Assembly (NCBI GenBank): GCA_947174215.1
Contig: CAMWIB010000060.1
Location: 1 to 6,574, forward strand
Source of the DNA: an uncultured Clostridia bacterium
Lineage (GTDB): Bacteria; Bacillota; Clostridia; Christensenellales; CAG-917
DNA: 6,574 bases
Reading direction: 5' to 3'
Shown here: positions 1 to 5,958 of the stretch, in pieces
How positions within the stretch are numbered: the stretch's first letter is position 1
How the letters are laid out: every line of letters begins with the position of its first letter
Made by a program: the position numbers and the translations under genes
Notes under the pieces: generated by a model
What the model was told of the DNA's origin: nothing
Seen by the model: the letters and a program-made list of their open reading frames with translations, nothing else
The model's database searches: none

Positions 1-368
1 TTTACAGGCACTTCGCTTTTAAGTTTTTTGGTATCCTCTGCGTTCTGACACATAGGGCAAAGTCCGTTCTCGTCGAATTCAAGGCCGGGGATAATAAAAT
101 CGTTAGCGGCGCAGTTTACGCAAAATCTCGCCTCGTCAAGCGAGGTGGGCGTGCGCTTTTTATGCTTCTCGTCAACGACCTGTACTCCCAATAAACCACG
201 TAGCTTCTGCAATTCAAAATCCGTCAACTCGCACGGAAGCTTTTCAATGATTTGGCTTTGCGCTTTACTCAATTTTACCGTATTCTTAAACATTACGGGT
301 TTGTTTCGTAATCCGTAATATTTAAGCTTGCCGTTTTGCAATTTCCACCTTTCTTGTAAATAGTACAT
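1..368 (-). CDS. Zinc-ribbon protein, probable PP-loop ATPase family, N-terminal part (cut by window edge)
   Basis: Reading leftward from the ATG at 368-366, the frame stays open for 122 codons to the left edge, so only the N-terminus is visible. The start is supported by a GGAG at 378-375, six bases upstream. Residues 1-80 are basic and carry no motif I recognise. Residues 83-107 hold C83-x2-C86 and C104-x2-C107, separated by a segment ending FDENGLC. This resembles the N-terminal zinc ribbon of PP-loop ATP pyrophosphatases of the N-acetyl sugar amidotransferase/adenine nucleotide alpha-hydrolase type (CxxC ... FxENGvCxxC). By analogy the missing part would hold an SGGxDS-like nucleotide-binding loop, which cannot be seen here. 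The existence of the gene is secure; the family assignment is inferred from the ribbon alone. Another zinc-ribbon protein is possible. It is divergent from the exchanger gene and probably has its own promoter. Confidence 0.7.
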   Translation of the reverse strand, partial: MYYLQERWKLQNGKLKYYGLRNKPVMFKNTVKLSKAQSQIIEKLPCELTDFELQKLRGLLGVQVVDEKHKKRTPTSLDEARFCVNCAANDFIIPGLEFDENGLCPMCQNAEDTKKLKSEVPV

Positions 369-374
369 ACTTAT

Positions 375-378
375 CTCC
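375..378 (-). promoter_or_regulatory. Ribosome binding site of the zinc-ribbon gene
   Basis: On the minus strand GGAG lies six bases before the ATG at 368. It fixes the start of a reading frame whose remainder is outside the window. Confidence 0.7.
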
Positions 379-392
379 GCTCGGTTTTTAAC

Positions 393-421
393 AGCATATC
401 ACGAGCCGTGTCGAAAATCAA
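393..421 (-). promoter_or_regulatory. Candidate sigma-A promoter for the zinc-ribbon gene
   Basis: On the minus strand TTGATT (421-416) and TATGCT (398-393) are separated by 17 bases, giving 4/6 matches to each consensus hexamer. The implied start near 386 would leave a leader of about 18 bases that includes the GGAG site. A second TATAAT on the same strand at 450-445 lacks a good -35 box and could be an alternative. Confidence 0.4.
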
Positions 422-473
422 TATAGGAGTTAAATAATCGTTGTATTATATAAAACAAGAATTGATTTTGCCG

Positions 474-502
474 TTGACTAATATAGTCTAATGTGATAAC
501 TT
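474..502 (+). promoter_or_regulatory. Candidate promoter for the exchanger gene, with an overlapping small palindrome
   Basis: TTGACT (474-479) matches the -35 consensus at 5/6, and 17 bases later is a weak -10, TAACTT (497-502). TATTAT at 503-508 looks better but is too far away. The palindrome GACTA-ATA-TAGTC (476-488) overlaps the -35 box, where a repressor could bind. The -35 box is convincing; the -10 box is not. Confidence 0.35.
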
Positions 503-540
503 TATTATATTCTGTTTGCGCGCACGCGCATAGGTAGAGA

Positions 541-1680
541 GTGAATATGATATCTAATATTTTATCTGGTTTATCAGTAGACGGCAACACCGCGGCTTGC
601 GTAGTGCTTTTGGCACTTGGCATTATACTCGTCGTAAAAGGCGGCGACTGGTTTGTTGACGCGGCAAGCTGGATTGCAGAGGTTTCGGGCATTCCAACGT
701 TCATCATCGGTGCGACTATCGTCAGTCTTGCAACCACTCTTCCCGAAATACTCGTATCGTCAATAGCGGCTTCGCAAGGCAATACGGGTATGGCGATAGG
801 AAACGCGGTCGGCTCTGTAAACTGCAACATCGCGCTTATTATGGCAATATCGCTACTGTTTATGCCTGCGGCATTCAAGCGCAAAGACTACGCCATAAAG
901 ATGACACTTTTGCCTGTCGCTATCGCCGTACTCTGGGGCGTAAGCGCCGCAAACCGCAAGGTAGAATGGTGGGAAGCGCTTATCGTCCTCGTCGTATTCG
1001 TAGCGTTTATGGTTGAAAACGTACTCAGCGCAAAGAAGCACTCTTCCGAACTCGTACAAGCTATTGAACCGTCTGAGGGCGTAGATAAAGAGGAACAAAC
1101 TCAAAAGAGCGGTGTACTATTCTACTATTTCACAGCGAAAAACGCAAAGAAGATAACCATGAAAAAAAGCGGAATGGTGATTGAGCGTAAGGATATAGTA
1201 AAGAATATCATACTGTTTTTGCTTGGCGCAGGCGCAATCGTTCTCGGCGCACAGCTTATGTGCGACAACGGCTCCGCGATAGCTTCAACGCTTGGCGTAT
1301 CCGACGAGCTTATAGGCGTTACAATACTCGCGGTAGGCACTTCTCTTCCCGAGCTTGTCACAACTATCACCGCAATCGCAAAAAAGAAATCCGACCTATC
1401 GGTCGGAAATATCGTCGGTGCAAACATCATCGACCTTACCTTGATACTGCCTATATGCGCGTTTATCTCCGCCGCGAAATCCGGCACTCCGTTGCCCGTT
1501 GAATCTCAGGCACTCGTACTTGATTTCCCCTTCTGCCTTGCAGTATCGGGCTTTGCAATGATACCCGCACTCATTATGGGCAAATTCAAACGCTGGCAAG
1601 GCGCACTCCTGCTCGCAGGCTACATCACGTATATCACTCTGCTCGTACTCAATACGACAAAAACGATTGCAATTTTCTAA
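541..1680 (+). CDS. Sodium/calcium exchanger-like membrane protein (CaCA family, YrbG type)
   Basis: This is a predicted inner-membrane cation antiporter of 379 residues from GTG 541, or 377 from ATG 547. An AGGTAGAGAG stretch (532-541) suits the ATG better, because the GTG leaves only about three bases of spacing. The two inverted alpha repeats that define the CaCA superfamily are clear. Alpha-1 has TTLPE (E69) followed by GNAVGSVNCN (87-96). Alpha-2 has GTSLPE (E271) followed by GNIVGANIID (289-298). The two glutamates match the ion-binding pair of NCX_Mj, and N96/D298 match its Asn/Asp pair. A hydrophilic, Lys/Glu-rich loop at about 161-218 separates the two hydrophobic halves, as expected for the central cytoplasmic loop. 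Length and architecture are complete for a prokaryotic member. The direction and ion (Ca2+ export against Na+, possibly with K+) are inferred from the family. It stands alone in its transcription unit. Confidence 0.9.
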   Translation: MNMISNILSGLSVDGNTAACVVLLALGIILVVKGGDWFVDAASWIAEVSGIPTFIIGATIVSLATTLPEILVSSIAASQGNTGMAIGNAVGSVNCNIALIMAISLLFMPAAFKRKDYAIKMTLLPVAIAVLWGVSAANRKVEWWEALIVLVVFVAFMVENVLSAKKHSSELVQAIEPSEGVDKEEQTQKSGVLFYYFTAKNAKKITMKKSGMVIERKDIVKNIILFLLGAGAIVLGAQLMCDNGSAIASTLGVSDELIGVTILAVGTSLPELVTTITAIAKKKSDLSVGNIVGANIIDLTLILPICAFISAAKSGTPLPVESQALVLDFPFCLAVSGFAMIPALIMGKFKRWQGALLLAGYITYITLLVLNTTKTIAIF

Positions 1681-1684
1681 CGCA

Positions 1685-1697
1685 CACCCTTCGGGTG
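1685..1697 (+). terminator. Small GC-rich hairpin just after the exchanger stop codon
   Basis: CACCC-TTC-GGGTG forms a five-base-pair stem beginning five bases after the TAA stop. No T-tract follows directly, so it may protect the 3' end of the transcript rather than terminate it. The longer inverted repeat 48 bases downstream is the better terminator candidate. Confidence 0.35.
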
Positions 1698-1744
1698 ATT
1701 GACTCTTGGATATTTCTCTAAACTTTTATAAACAACTGTAAAAC

Positions 1745-1779
1745 ATATATAGCGATTGAATTATTCAATCGCTATATAT
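1745..1779. terminator. 35-base perfect inverted repeat, probable bidirectional terminator
   Basis: Sixteen-base arms (1745-1760 and 1764-1779) pair perfectly around a TTA loop. The core GCGATTGAA/TTCAATCGC is flanked by ATATATA. It lies between the convergent exchanger and lipoprotein genes. On the plus strand ATTTTTAT follows 11 bases later, and on the minus strand GTTTTA follows immediately. Placement between two gene ends favours a terminator serving both, although neither T-tract is ideal. Confidence 0.6.
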
Positions 1780-1797
1780 CGTTAATATCATTTTTAT

Positions 1798-2778
1798 CTA
1801 AATTTCTTTCCAACCTGCATAAAACGATAAATCGCTATCGCCCTTTACGACAGTATTCAAATCTGCTTTTTGCGTACATTTCTCATCTAAATACCAACCA
1901 GTAAATTTGTAACCTTCTCTTGTCGGTTCTGGTGGCATCGTTTTAATTCTTTCGCCCGCTTCTATATAATCTATCCACACGCAATATCCTCGATTAATAA
2001 TGCTCAATTCAGTTAACACTTCTTCATCGTCAATATTTTCATATATGATTAATGATAATAGGTTCCAAGCATCAGTTAAGTCATTAACCTCATTCACAGT
2101 GAGTTTCTTAAAAGCTTCTTCAATTTTTTTTGACATTTCATCATTATTTTTAATTTTTGCAAGAACACTTTCTACTCTCTTATATTCAATGCTATACATT
2201 TCTGAAGAAAAAGCATAATTATAATAGTAGTTAATATTAGGCAATCTTATGTCATAATAAAAACAGCAATCACTATAACAATCGTATGGAATTTTTTCTT
2301 TTACATTATTCAGCATCACTAATTTCATTGGGCGCTTTTGAGAAACTGGTCCTGATGGGGAAAAAGCATTACACTTCGCTTTTGTAAAAAACTGTTTGTA
2401 ATTATTAAAATTAGTAGAAGTCAAAACTATCGTATCGAGTTCTACGCAATCATAAACCAGACGATTGCCCATTAAACTTTGATTCCCACTCCAAAAAATT
2501 TTTCTTAAAGATGGACTTTTAATACAAGATTCCCTAAGGCAAGTTACAGGTATTTCATTCAGACATGTTGGAATAACCAACTCATCCTTATTTCTACCTG
2601 TTTTTGAAATATCCCTTAAAACATACTCATTGGTAGATTCATAAAATTCCACCCTAAAATCGTCAATTTCTTTACTGGCATTATTACATCCTATTAGACT
2701 TATGCTGAGCATCGCTATTAACAATACACAACACATAAGCTTAATAATTGCCGATTTTGATAACAGCCTATTTTTCAT
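1798..2778 (-). CDS. Predicted surface lipoprotein with a C-terminal InlB-type (Flg_new) repeat
   Basis: This encodes 326 residues from the ATG at 2778. That start is preferred over an in-frame TTG at 2784 because GAGGT (2792-2788) is nine bases from the ATG but three from the TTG. Residues 1-31 form a lipoprotein signal peptide: a basic start, a hydrophobic stretch, and the lipobox LIGC with lipidated C31, so the protein should be anchored outside the membrane. Residues about 65-120 contain LxxIxLP-like segments (for example DELVIPTCLNEIP) that recall degenerate BspA-type leucine-rich repeats. Residues about 273-326 match the Listeria-Bacteroides repeat, with PTREGYKFTGWYLD at 285-298 and a final LSFYAGW. 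The middle is Tyr- and Cys-rich and unrecognised. The gene is much more AT-rich than its neighbours, suggesting recent acquisition. Adhesion or a host-facing role is only inference. Confidence 0.85.
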   Translation of the reverse strand: MKNRLLSKSAIIKLMCCVLLIAMLSISLIGCNNASKEIDDFRVEFYESTNEYVLRDISKTGRNKDELVIPTCLNEIPVTCLRESCIKSPSLRKIFWSGNQSLMGNRLVYDCVELDTIVLTSTNFNNYKQFFTKAKCNAFSPSGPVSQKRPMKLVMLNNVKEKIPYDCYSDCCFYYDIRLPNINYYYNYAFSSEMYSIEYKRVESVLAKIKNNDEMSKKIEEAFKKLTVNEVNDLTDAWNLLSLIIYENIDDEEVLTELSIINRGYCVWIDYIEAGERIKTMPPEPTREGYKFTGWYLDEKCTQKADLNTVVKGDSDLSFYAGWKEI

Positions 2779-2787
2779 ATGCAATCT

Positions 2788-2792
2788 ACCTC
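2788..2792 (-). promoter_or_regulatory. Ribosome binding site deciding the lipoprotein start
   Basis: GAGGT on the minus strand is nine bases from ATG 2778 and three bases from TTG 2784, so the ATG is the likely start. Confidence 0.6.
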
Positions 2793-2804
2793 ATCAATAA
2801 TACC

Positions 2805-2833
2805 ATTATATAGACTTATGCTCATTTCATCAA
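2805..2833 (-). promoter_or_regulatory. Sigma-A type promoter of the lipoprotein gene
   Basis: On the minus strand TTGATG (2833-2828) and a perfect TATAAT (2810-2805) are separated by 17 bases. Transcription would start near 2798, leaving a leader of about 20 bases. The lipoprotein is therefore probably transcribed separately from the reductase gene upstream. Confidence 0.7.
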
Positions 2834-2852
2834 GATGGAGCTATATTCCATC
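2834..2852 (-). terminator. Weak hairpin at the end of the reductase gene
   Basis: GATGGA (2834-2839) pairs with TCCATC (2847-2852), with one extra G-U pair possible. The stem includes part of the reductase stop codon and abuts the -35 box of the lipoprotein promoter. Only a poor T-tract follows on the minus strand, so a terminator role is uncertain. Confidence 0.3.
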
Positions 2853-3960
2853 ATTTTTCAAATACATTTGCTACGTCTTTGAGTAGCGTACGAATGGACA
2901 AATGCTGAGGACATACCTTCTCGCACTTTCCGCACTCGATACACTCGGACGCTTTTCCGCCCGACTTCGTGTATACGTTTGAGTAATAGTATTCGGCGTT
3001 CCAGTCGTTGTGTATGCTCTTCGTGTTCATACACGCAAACAGATTGGGAATGGCAATCTTTTTCGGGCAACCGTCCGTACAGTAGCGACAGGCGGTACAC
3101 GCTATGAGGTTCATAGAGTTGAACACCTTGCAGACGTTGTTTACCGCTTCAAGCTCACGCTCGTCAAGAGGACGGAACTCATTCATATACGAAATATTGT
3201 CGAGCATCTGCTCCATATTGCTCATTCCCGACAGCACCATAAATACGCCTTCACAGCCTGCCGCAAAGCGAATTGCGTAGCTCGCAGTGCTTCCGCCCTT
3301 CAAATCTTCAAGATACTTCTTCGCTTCCTCAGGGAGATTTACGAGGTGTCCGCCCTTGACTGGCTCCATAACTATTACGGGCTTTGAGAACTTTCTGCAC
3401 ACTTCAAGGCACTTATGCGCTTGCACTGCGGGGTCGTCGTAATCAACGTAGTTGAGCTGAATCTGCACGACCTCTATCTGCGGATATTCTGAAAGTATTT
3501 GTTCAAGCACGTCCGCTTTGTCGTGGAAGGAAATTCCAAAATGCTTTATCTTTCCCTCGTGTTTAAGTTCGAACGCAGTTTCATACGCACGGCACTTTTT
3601 GAAGAATTCAAAAATCTCCTTGCTCTGCGCGTGCATTAAATAGAAGTCAAAATACTCCACTCCGCACGCTTCAAGCTGACTCTCAAAGAAGGGACGGATA
3701 TCCTCCTGCTTTTTGAAGTACGCGGCGGTGAGCTTATTGGTAAGCGTGTAGCTCTCGCGCGGATATCTCTTTGCAATGCACTCTCTGACGGCTATTTCGC
3801 TCTTAGTTTCAACGTAGCCGTGCGCCGTATCGAAGTAGTTGAAGCCGCTTTGCATAAACGTATCGACCATTTTGTTAAGCTCTACATGGTCAACGTTTTC
3901 GCCGTTCATAGGCAAGCGCATGCAGCCAAAACCAAAGTTCTTTTTTACCTTTTCAAACAT
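2851..3960 (-). CDS. Aldo/keto reductase with C-terminal [4Fe-4S] ferredoxin-like domain
   Basis: This 369-residue cytoplasmic enzyme has an aldo/keto reductase TIM barrel over about residues 1-275. The AKR tetrad is complete: D44 and Y49 in FDTAHGY, K76 in TNK, and H110 in LMHA. The C-terminal part adds two cysteine clusters, C288-x2-C291-x2-C294-x3-C298-P and C340-x2-C343-x2-C346-x3-C350-P, each the right spacing for a [4Fe-4S] cluster. This architecture is common in anaerobic Firmicutes and suggests electron transfer between the clusters and the NAD(P)H/carbonyl site. The true substrate cannot be read from the sequence. The start is supported by GGAGG at 3971-3967, six bases upstream. The ATG begins one base after the cupin stop codon, so the two genes are almost certainly co-transcribed and perhaps translationally coupled. 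Confidence 0.93.
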   Translation of the reverse strand: MFEKVKKNFGFGCMRLPMNGENVDHVELNKMVDTFMQSGFNYFDTAHGYVETKSEIAVRECIAKRYPRESYTLTNKLTAAYFKKQEDIRPFFESQLEACGVEYFDFYLMHAQSKEIFEFFKKCRAYETAFELKHEGKIKHFGISFHDKADVLEQILSEYPQIEVVQIQLNYVDYDDPAVQAHKCLEVCRKFSKPVIVMEPVKGGHLVNLPEEAKKYLEDLKGGSTASYAIRFAAGCEGVFMVLSGMSNMEQMLDNISYMNEFRPLDERELEAVNNVCKVFNSMNLIACTACRYCTDGCPKKIAIPNLFACMNTKSIHNDWNAEYYYSNVYTKSGGKASECIECGKCEKVCPQHLSIRTLLKDVANVFEK

Positions 3961-3961
3961 A

Positions 3962-4372
3962 TCAGTCCTCCAATTTGGAATACTCCTCGTCAGTCACCGC
4001 TTCAAGCCATTGAGTAGAACCGTTCTCGGCGGGAACCTCAACCGCGAGATGCTGAAACACGCTGTCCTTAGCCGCACCGTGCCAATGCTTCACGCCTGCG
4101 GGAATGTTTACAACGTCACCCGCTTTCAGTGCGCGCGGCGGTTTTCCGTCCTCAACGTACCAGCCCTTGCCGTACGTAACAAGCAGTATCTGCCCTCCGC
4201 CCTTATCCGCGCAATGGATATGCCAGTTGTTTCTGCAACCTGCCTCAAACGTGACGTTGGCTATACCCACCTGCTCGGTAGAGAGCATTTTGAGATAGCT
4301 TTGTCCTATAAAGAATTTTGCATATGCGTCGTTTTTGTCCCCGATAGGAAACATACTGAGTTCTTTTTCCAT
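3962..4372 (-). CDS. Small cupin-fold metal-binding protein
   Basis: This encodes 136 residues from the ATG at 4372, preceded by AAGGGA at 4384-4379. An in-frame ATG at 4402 would add ten residues but lacks a ribosome binding site. It is a single-domain cupin. Motif 1 is represented by H51-x-H53 in GCRNNWHIHCADKGGG with Q61 after it, where classical cupins have Glu. Motif 2 is PAGVKHWHG (91-99) with H96. Together H51, H53, Q61 and H96 can form the metal site. Similar one-domain cupins are widespread in Clostridia and are sometimes linked to carboxymuconolactone decarboxylase-like proteins; their reaction is mostly unknown. It is first in a two-gene operon with the aldo/keto reductase, so the two may act on the same small carbonyl or sugar-like compound, which is inference. 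Confidence 0.9.
   Translation of the reverse strand: MEKELSMFPIGDKNDAYAKFFIGQSYLKMLSTEQVGIANVTFEAGCRNNWHIHCADKGGGQILLVTYGKGWYVEDGKPPRALKAGDVVNIPAGVKHWHGAAKDSVFQHLAVEVPAENGSTQWLEAVTDEEYSKLED
3967..3971 (-). promoter_or_regulatory. Ribosome binding site of the aldo/keto reductase, inside the cupin gene
   Basis: A perfect GGAGG lies within the last codons of the cupin gene, six bases before the reductase ATG. Ribosomes ending the cupin would be positioned to restart here. Confidence 0.8.
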
Positions 4373-4442
4373 AATAATTCCCTTAAATTTATACAATTTC
4401 AATAGATACGCACATTAGCTTCGCGCATACTTAGATATGACT

Positions 4443-4470
4443 ATTATAGCAAAAAATAGTAATTATTCAA
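4443..4470 (-). promoter_or_regulatory. Extended -10 promoter of the cupin-reductase operon
   Basis: On the minus strand TTGAAT (4470-4465) is followed after 16 bases by TATAAT (4448-4443), preceded by TGC as an extended -10 element. AT-rich DNA upstream could act as an UP element. The expected start near 4436 gives a leader of about 64 bases, in which I saw no riboswitch or leader peptide. Confidence 0.75.
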
Positions 4471-4560
4471 GTAGATATATAGCGAAAATAGTGAGTTGTT
4501 AAATTATAAAAAATAAAATTATGTAATTTAGATTTGGATATCCTCTATCTATTTAATGTG
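4471..4560. other. AT-rich intergenic stretch with no feature recognised
   Basis: This lies between the cupin promoter and the large palindrome. It contains A/T runs and an isolated GGATATCC palindrome, but no ORF, terminator with T-tract, or repeat that I could support. Confidence 0.6.
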
Positions 4561-4693
4561 ATAATCGAACGCGATATTTTGATGCAGAACGCGAAAGTGC
4601 CGCCTGTTTGACAAGCCTAATGCATATAAAATACATGACTTGGCAGACAGACGGCACTGACAAAGTTATGCGCAAAATAGCGCGTTCGATTAT
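4561..4693. repeat. 133-base imperfect palindrome, possible MITE-like element
   Basis: The outer arms ATAATCGAACGCG (4561-4573) and CGCGTTCGATTAT (4681-4693) are perfect inverted copies. Moving inward, further paired blocks are 4575-4581 with 4673-4679, 4596-4602 with 4652-4658, 4604-4607 with 4647-4650, and 4612-4615 with 4639-4642, around a loop at about 4618-4636. A short GAACGCGA also repeats directly at 4567 and 4587. Pairing stops abruptly at both ends, and TA dinucleotides sit at 4562-4563 and 4691-4692, as expected for a TA-inserting (IS630/mariner-like) MITE. No T-tract supports a simple terminator. The right arm contains the TAA stop of the small membrane protein gene. A structured RNA is the main alternative. 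The palindrome is seen directly; its nature is inferred. Confidence 0.6.
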
Positions 4694-4920
4694 GCCTTTG
4701 CGAAGATGAGATGCTTGAAGAGCAAGCACCATACAAGGTCAATCCAACCGACGAACACACCTGCGAACGTAACGACAATCGCGGTGATGAGCGTAATTAA
4801 ACTCTTAGTTTTGAGGAATGCCGACCATCTGACGACAATCTCTACAATCCAGTTTACAAACGGGATGAGCAGCAAAAGACATTGAATCAAACGACTTTGC
4901 TTGTTAAACCATGTTGCCAT
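4690..4920 (-). CDS. Small hypothetical membrane protein (76 residues)
   Basis: This encodes a short, very hydrophobic protein with two likely membrane segments, about residues 11-30 and 41-68, joined by a basic loop containing RWSAFLKTKS (31-40). The N-terminus MATWFNKQSR is polar and the protein ends FAKA. No catalytic motif is visible and I cannot assign a family. The gene is believable because it has a perfect GGAGG (4934-4930) nine bases before the ATG, a promoter with TATAAT, and a separate leader. It stands apart from the folate genes upstream. Its stop codon lies in the right arm of the large palindrome, so if the palindrome was inserted, the original C-terminus may have been slightly different. 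Confidence 0.75.
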   Translation of the reverse strand: MATWFNKQSRLIQCLLLLIPFVNWIVEIVVRWSAFLKTKSLITLITAIVVTFAGVFVGWIDLVWCLLFKHLIFAKA

Positions 4921-4929
4921 AATAATAAA

Positions 4930-4953
4930 CCTCCATACGCGAAAAGTTTTCGC
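4930..4953 (-). promoter_or_regulatory. Leader hairpin next to the GGAGG of the small membrane protein gene
   Basis: GCGAAAA-G-TTTTCGC (4939-4953) is a perfect inverted repeat ending four bases before the GGAGG at 4934-4930 in the inferred 45-base leader. It could modulate access to the ribosome binding site or stabilise the message. The stem is short and AT-rich, so any effect would probably be mild. Confidence 0.45.
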
Positions 4954-4971
4954 ATTTATATTAGTATTGTT

Positions 4972-5001
4972 ATTATAGCTGAGTTATACGCACGGTTTGA
5001 A
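4972..5001 (-). promoter_or_regulatory. Promoter of the small membrane protein gene
   Basis: On the minus strand TTCAAA (5001-4996) and a perfect TATAAT (4977-4972) are 18 bases apart. The -35 box is a 4/6 match. The predicted start is near 4965. Confidence 0.55.
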
Positions 5002-5114
5002 AATACACAAATTTGTTTACGACTTAATTAAGGTTTATTATATGAATATTTAATAAGTATATATTAGCGCCATTCTCCAATCACATTTTAAGCGCATCAT
5101 TAGCTTTTTGAAAC

Positions 5115-5933
5115 TCATTTGGATTGAAGCTCTGAAAGCATACTCTGCACCCTCTTTTTAAGAAGCGGATGTACCTTGTTTGGGCAAAGCTCCGCAAGCG
5201 GAATCAACACGAAATCTCTGTTTTCCATATCGAAATGAGGTACGCAAAGGTCGTTCCGCTCTATTACGCAATCGTCATAGAACAGAATATCAATATCAAG
5301 CGTTCTATTCCCCCAACGCTCCTTACGCACTCGCCCGCCGCTTAGCTCTATCGCCTGTATGACTTCAAGCAACTGCTCTGGCGAATACAGGGTATCGCAC
5401 TCCACTGCGCTGTTTAAGAAGCTACCCGTTGCCACTCCGCCGTACGGCTCGGTTTTAAGGCGCTTGCTCTCCTTTATATTTGCAAAACTATCATCATTTT
5501 TAAGTGCGTTCAAGGCAAAATCGAGATAACCGTTCCTATCTCCCTCGTTCGAGCCAAGCGCGAGATATGCCCTATGCCAAGCCCTATTTACGCTCACCGC
5601 AACGTAATCAAACTTTCCGCTCATAGGCGCGTCGGGCTTCTTGACGGTCAACTCTATCTCGCGTACAAGCTGAAATGCTTTGAGTATGCCGTCGGCAAGC
5701 CTTGCCGCAAGAGTTTCTATAAGGTCGAAGCAATTCCCTTCGCAAAACGCCTGTATATGCTTTTTCACCGCCGCATAGCTGACAGTCATATTCAAATCGT
5801 CACTCTCTGCCGCGTGGCGAATATCCACCGAGAGTACTGCGCAAAACACGAACCTTTGCTTATTCACCTTCTCCTCGGGATTCACGCCGTGGCACGCAAG
5901 CACCTCGAAATTATCTATAATAATCTTATCCAT
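5115..5933 (-). CDS. folBK: Bifunctional dihydroneopterin aldolase / HPPK (FolB-FolK fusion)
   Basis: This 272-residue cytoplasmic enzyme carries two consecutive steps of folate synthesis. Residues 1 to about 118 are dihydroneopterin aldolase: CHGVNPEE near the start with E21 at the position of the substrate-binding glutamate, and KKPDAPM with K99 as the likely catalytic lysine. Residues about 119-272 are 6-hydroxymethyl-7,8-dihydropterin pyrophosphokinase: ALGSNEGDR (125-133) and RWGNRTLDIDIL (206-217), with D213 and D215 as the Mg2+ aspartates, then VPHFDMENRDFVLIPL. The usual Pro in the RWGPRTLDIDIL motif is Asn here (N209). Each half is close to the usual size of the separate enzyme, so this is a true fusion. 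It starts 25 bases after folP ends, with GAGGT at 5941-5937 close to the ATG, and is probably in the same operon. Confidence 0.95.
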   Translation of the reverse strand: MDKIIIDNFEVLACHGVNPEEKVNKQRFVFCAVLSVDIRHAAESDDLNMTVSYAAVKKHIQAFCEGNCFDLIETLAARLADGILKAFQLVREIELTVKKPDAPMSGKFDYVAVSVNRAWHRAYLALGSNEGDRNGYLDFALNALKNDDSFANIKESKRLKTEPYGGVATGSFLNSAVECDTLYSPEQLLEVIQAIELSGGRVRKERWGNRTLDIDILFYDDCVIERNDLCVPHFDMENRDFVLIPLAELCPNKVHPLLKKRVQSMLSELQSK

Positions 5934-5958
5934 ATTACCTCGTCGCTTTCTTGCCTTA

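Noticed and set aside
369..546. A metal-sensing riboswitch (yybP-ykoY type) ahead of the exchanger
   Set aside because: Exchangers and manganese transporters often carry one, but I could not find the conserved paired helices or the required loops, and the leader after the likely promoter is too short.
399..884. A 161-residue minus-strand reading frame covering the start of the exchanger gene
   Set aside because: It overlaps the exchanger alpha-1 coding region in antisense, has no ribosome binding site I can see, and its protein shows no domain. It is a shadow of the real gene.
1680..1800. The 35-base inverted repeat as a mobile element or attachment site
   Set aside because: Its position between two convergent gene ends and its simple hairpin form are explained by transcription termination. 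I saw no second copy in the window.
3839..4405. A 188-residue plus-strand reading frame antisense to the reductase and cupin genes
   Set aside because: Both minus-strand genes in this stretch have complete family motifs and good ribosome binding sites, while this frame has neither.
5018..5114. An intrinsic terminator after the folate genes
   Set aside because: Several GCGC and TTAA short repeats occur here, but none forms a strong stem followed by a T-tract on the minus strand.
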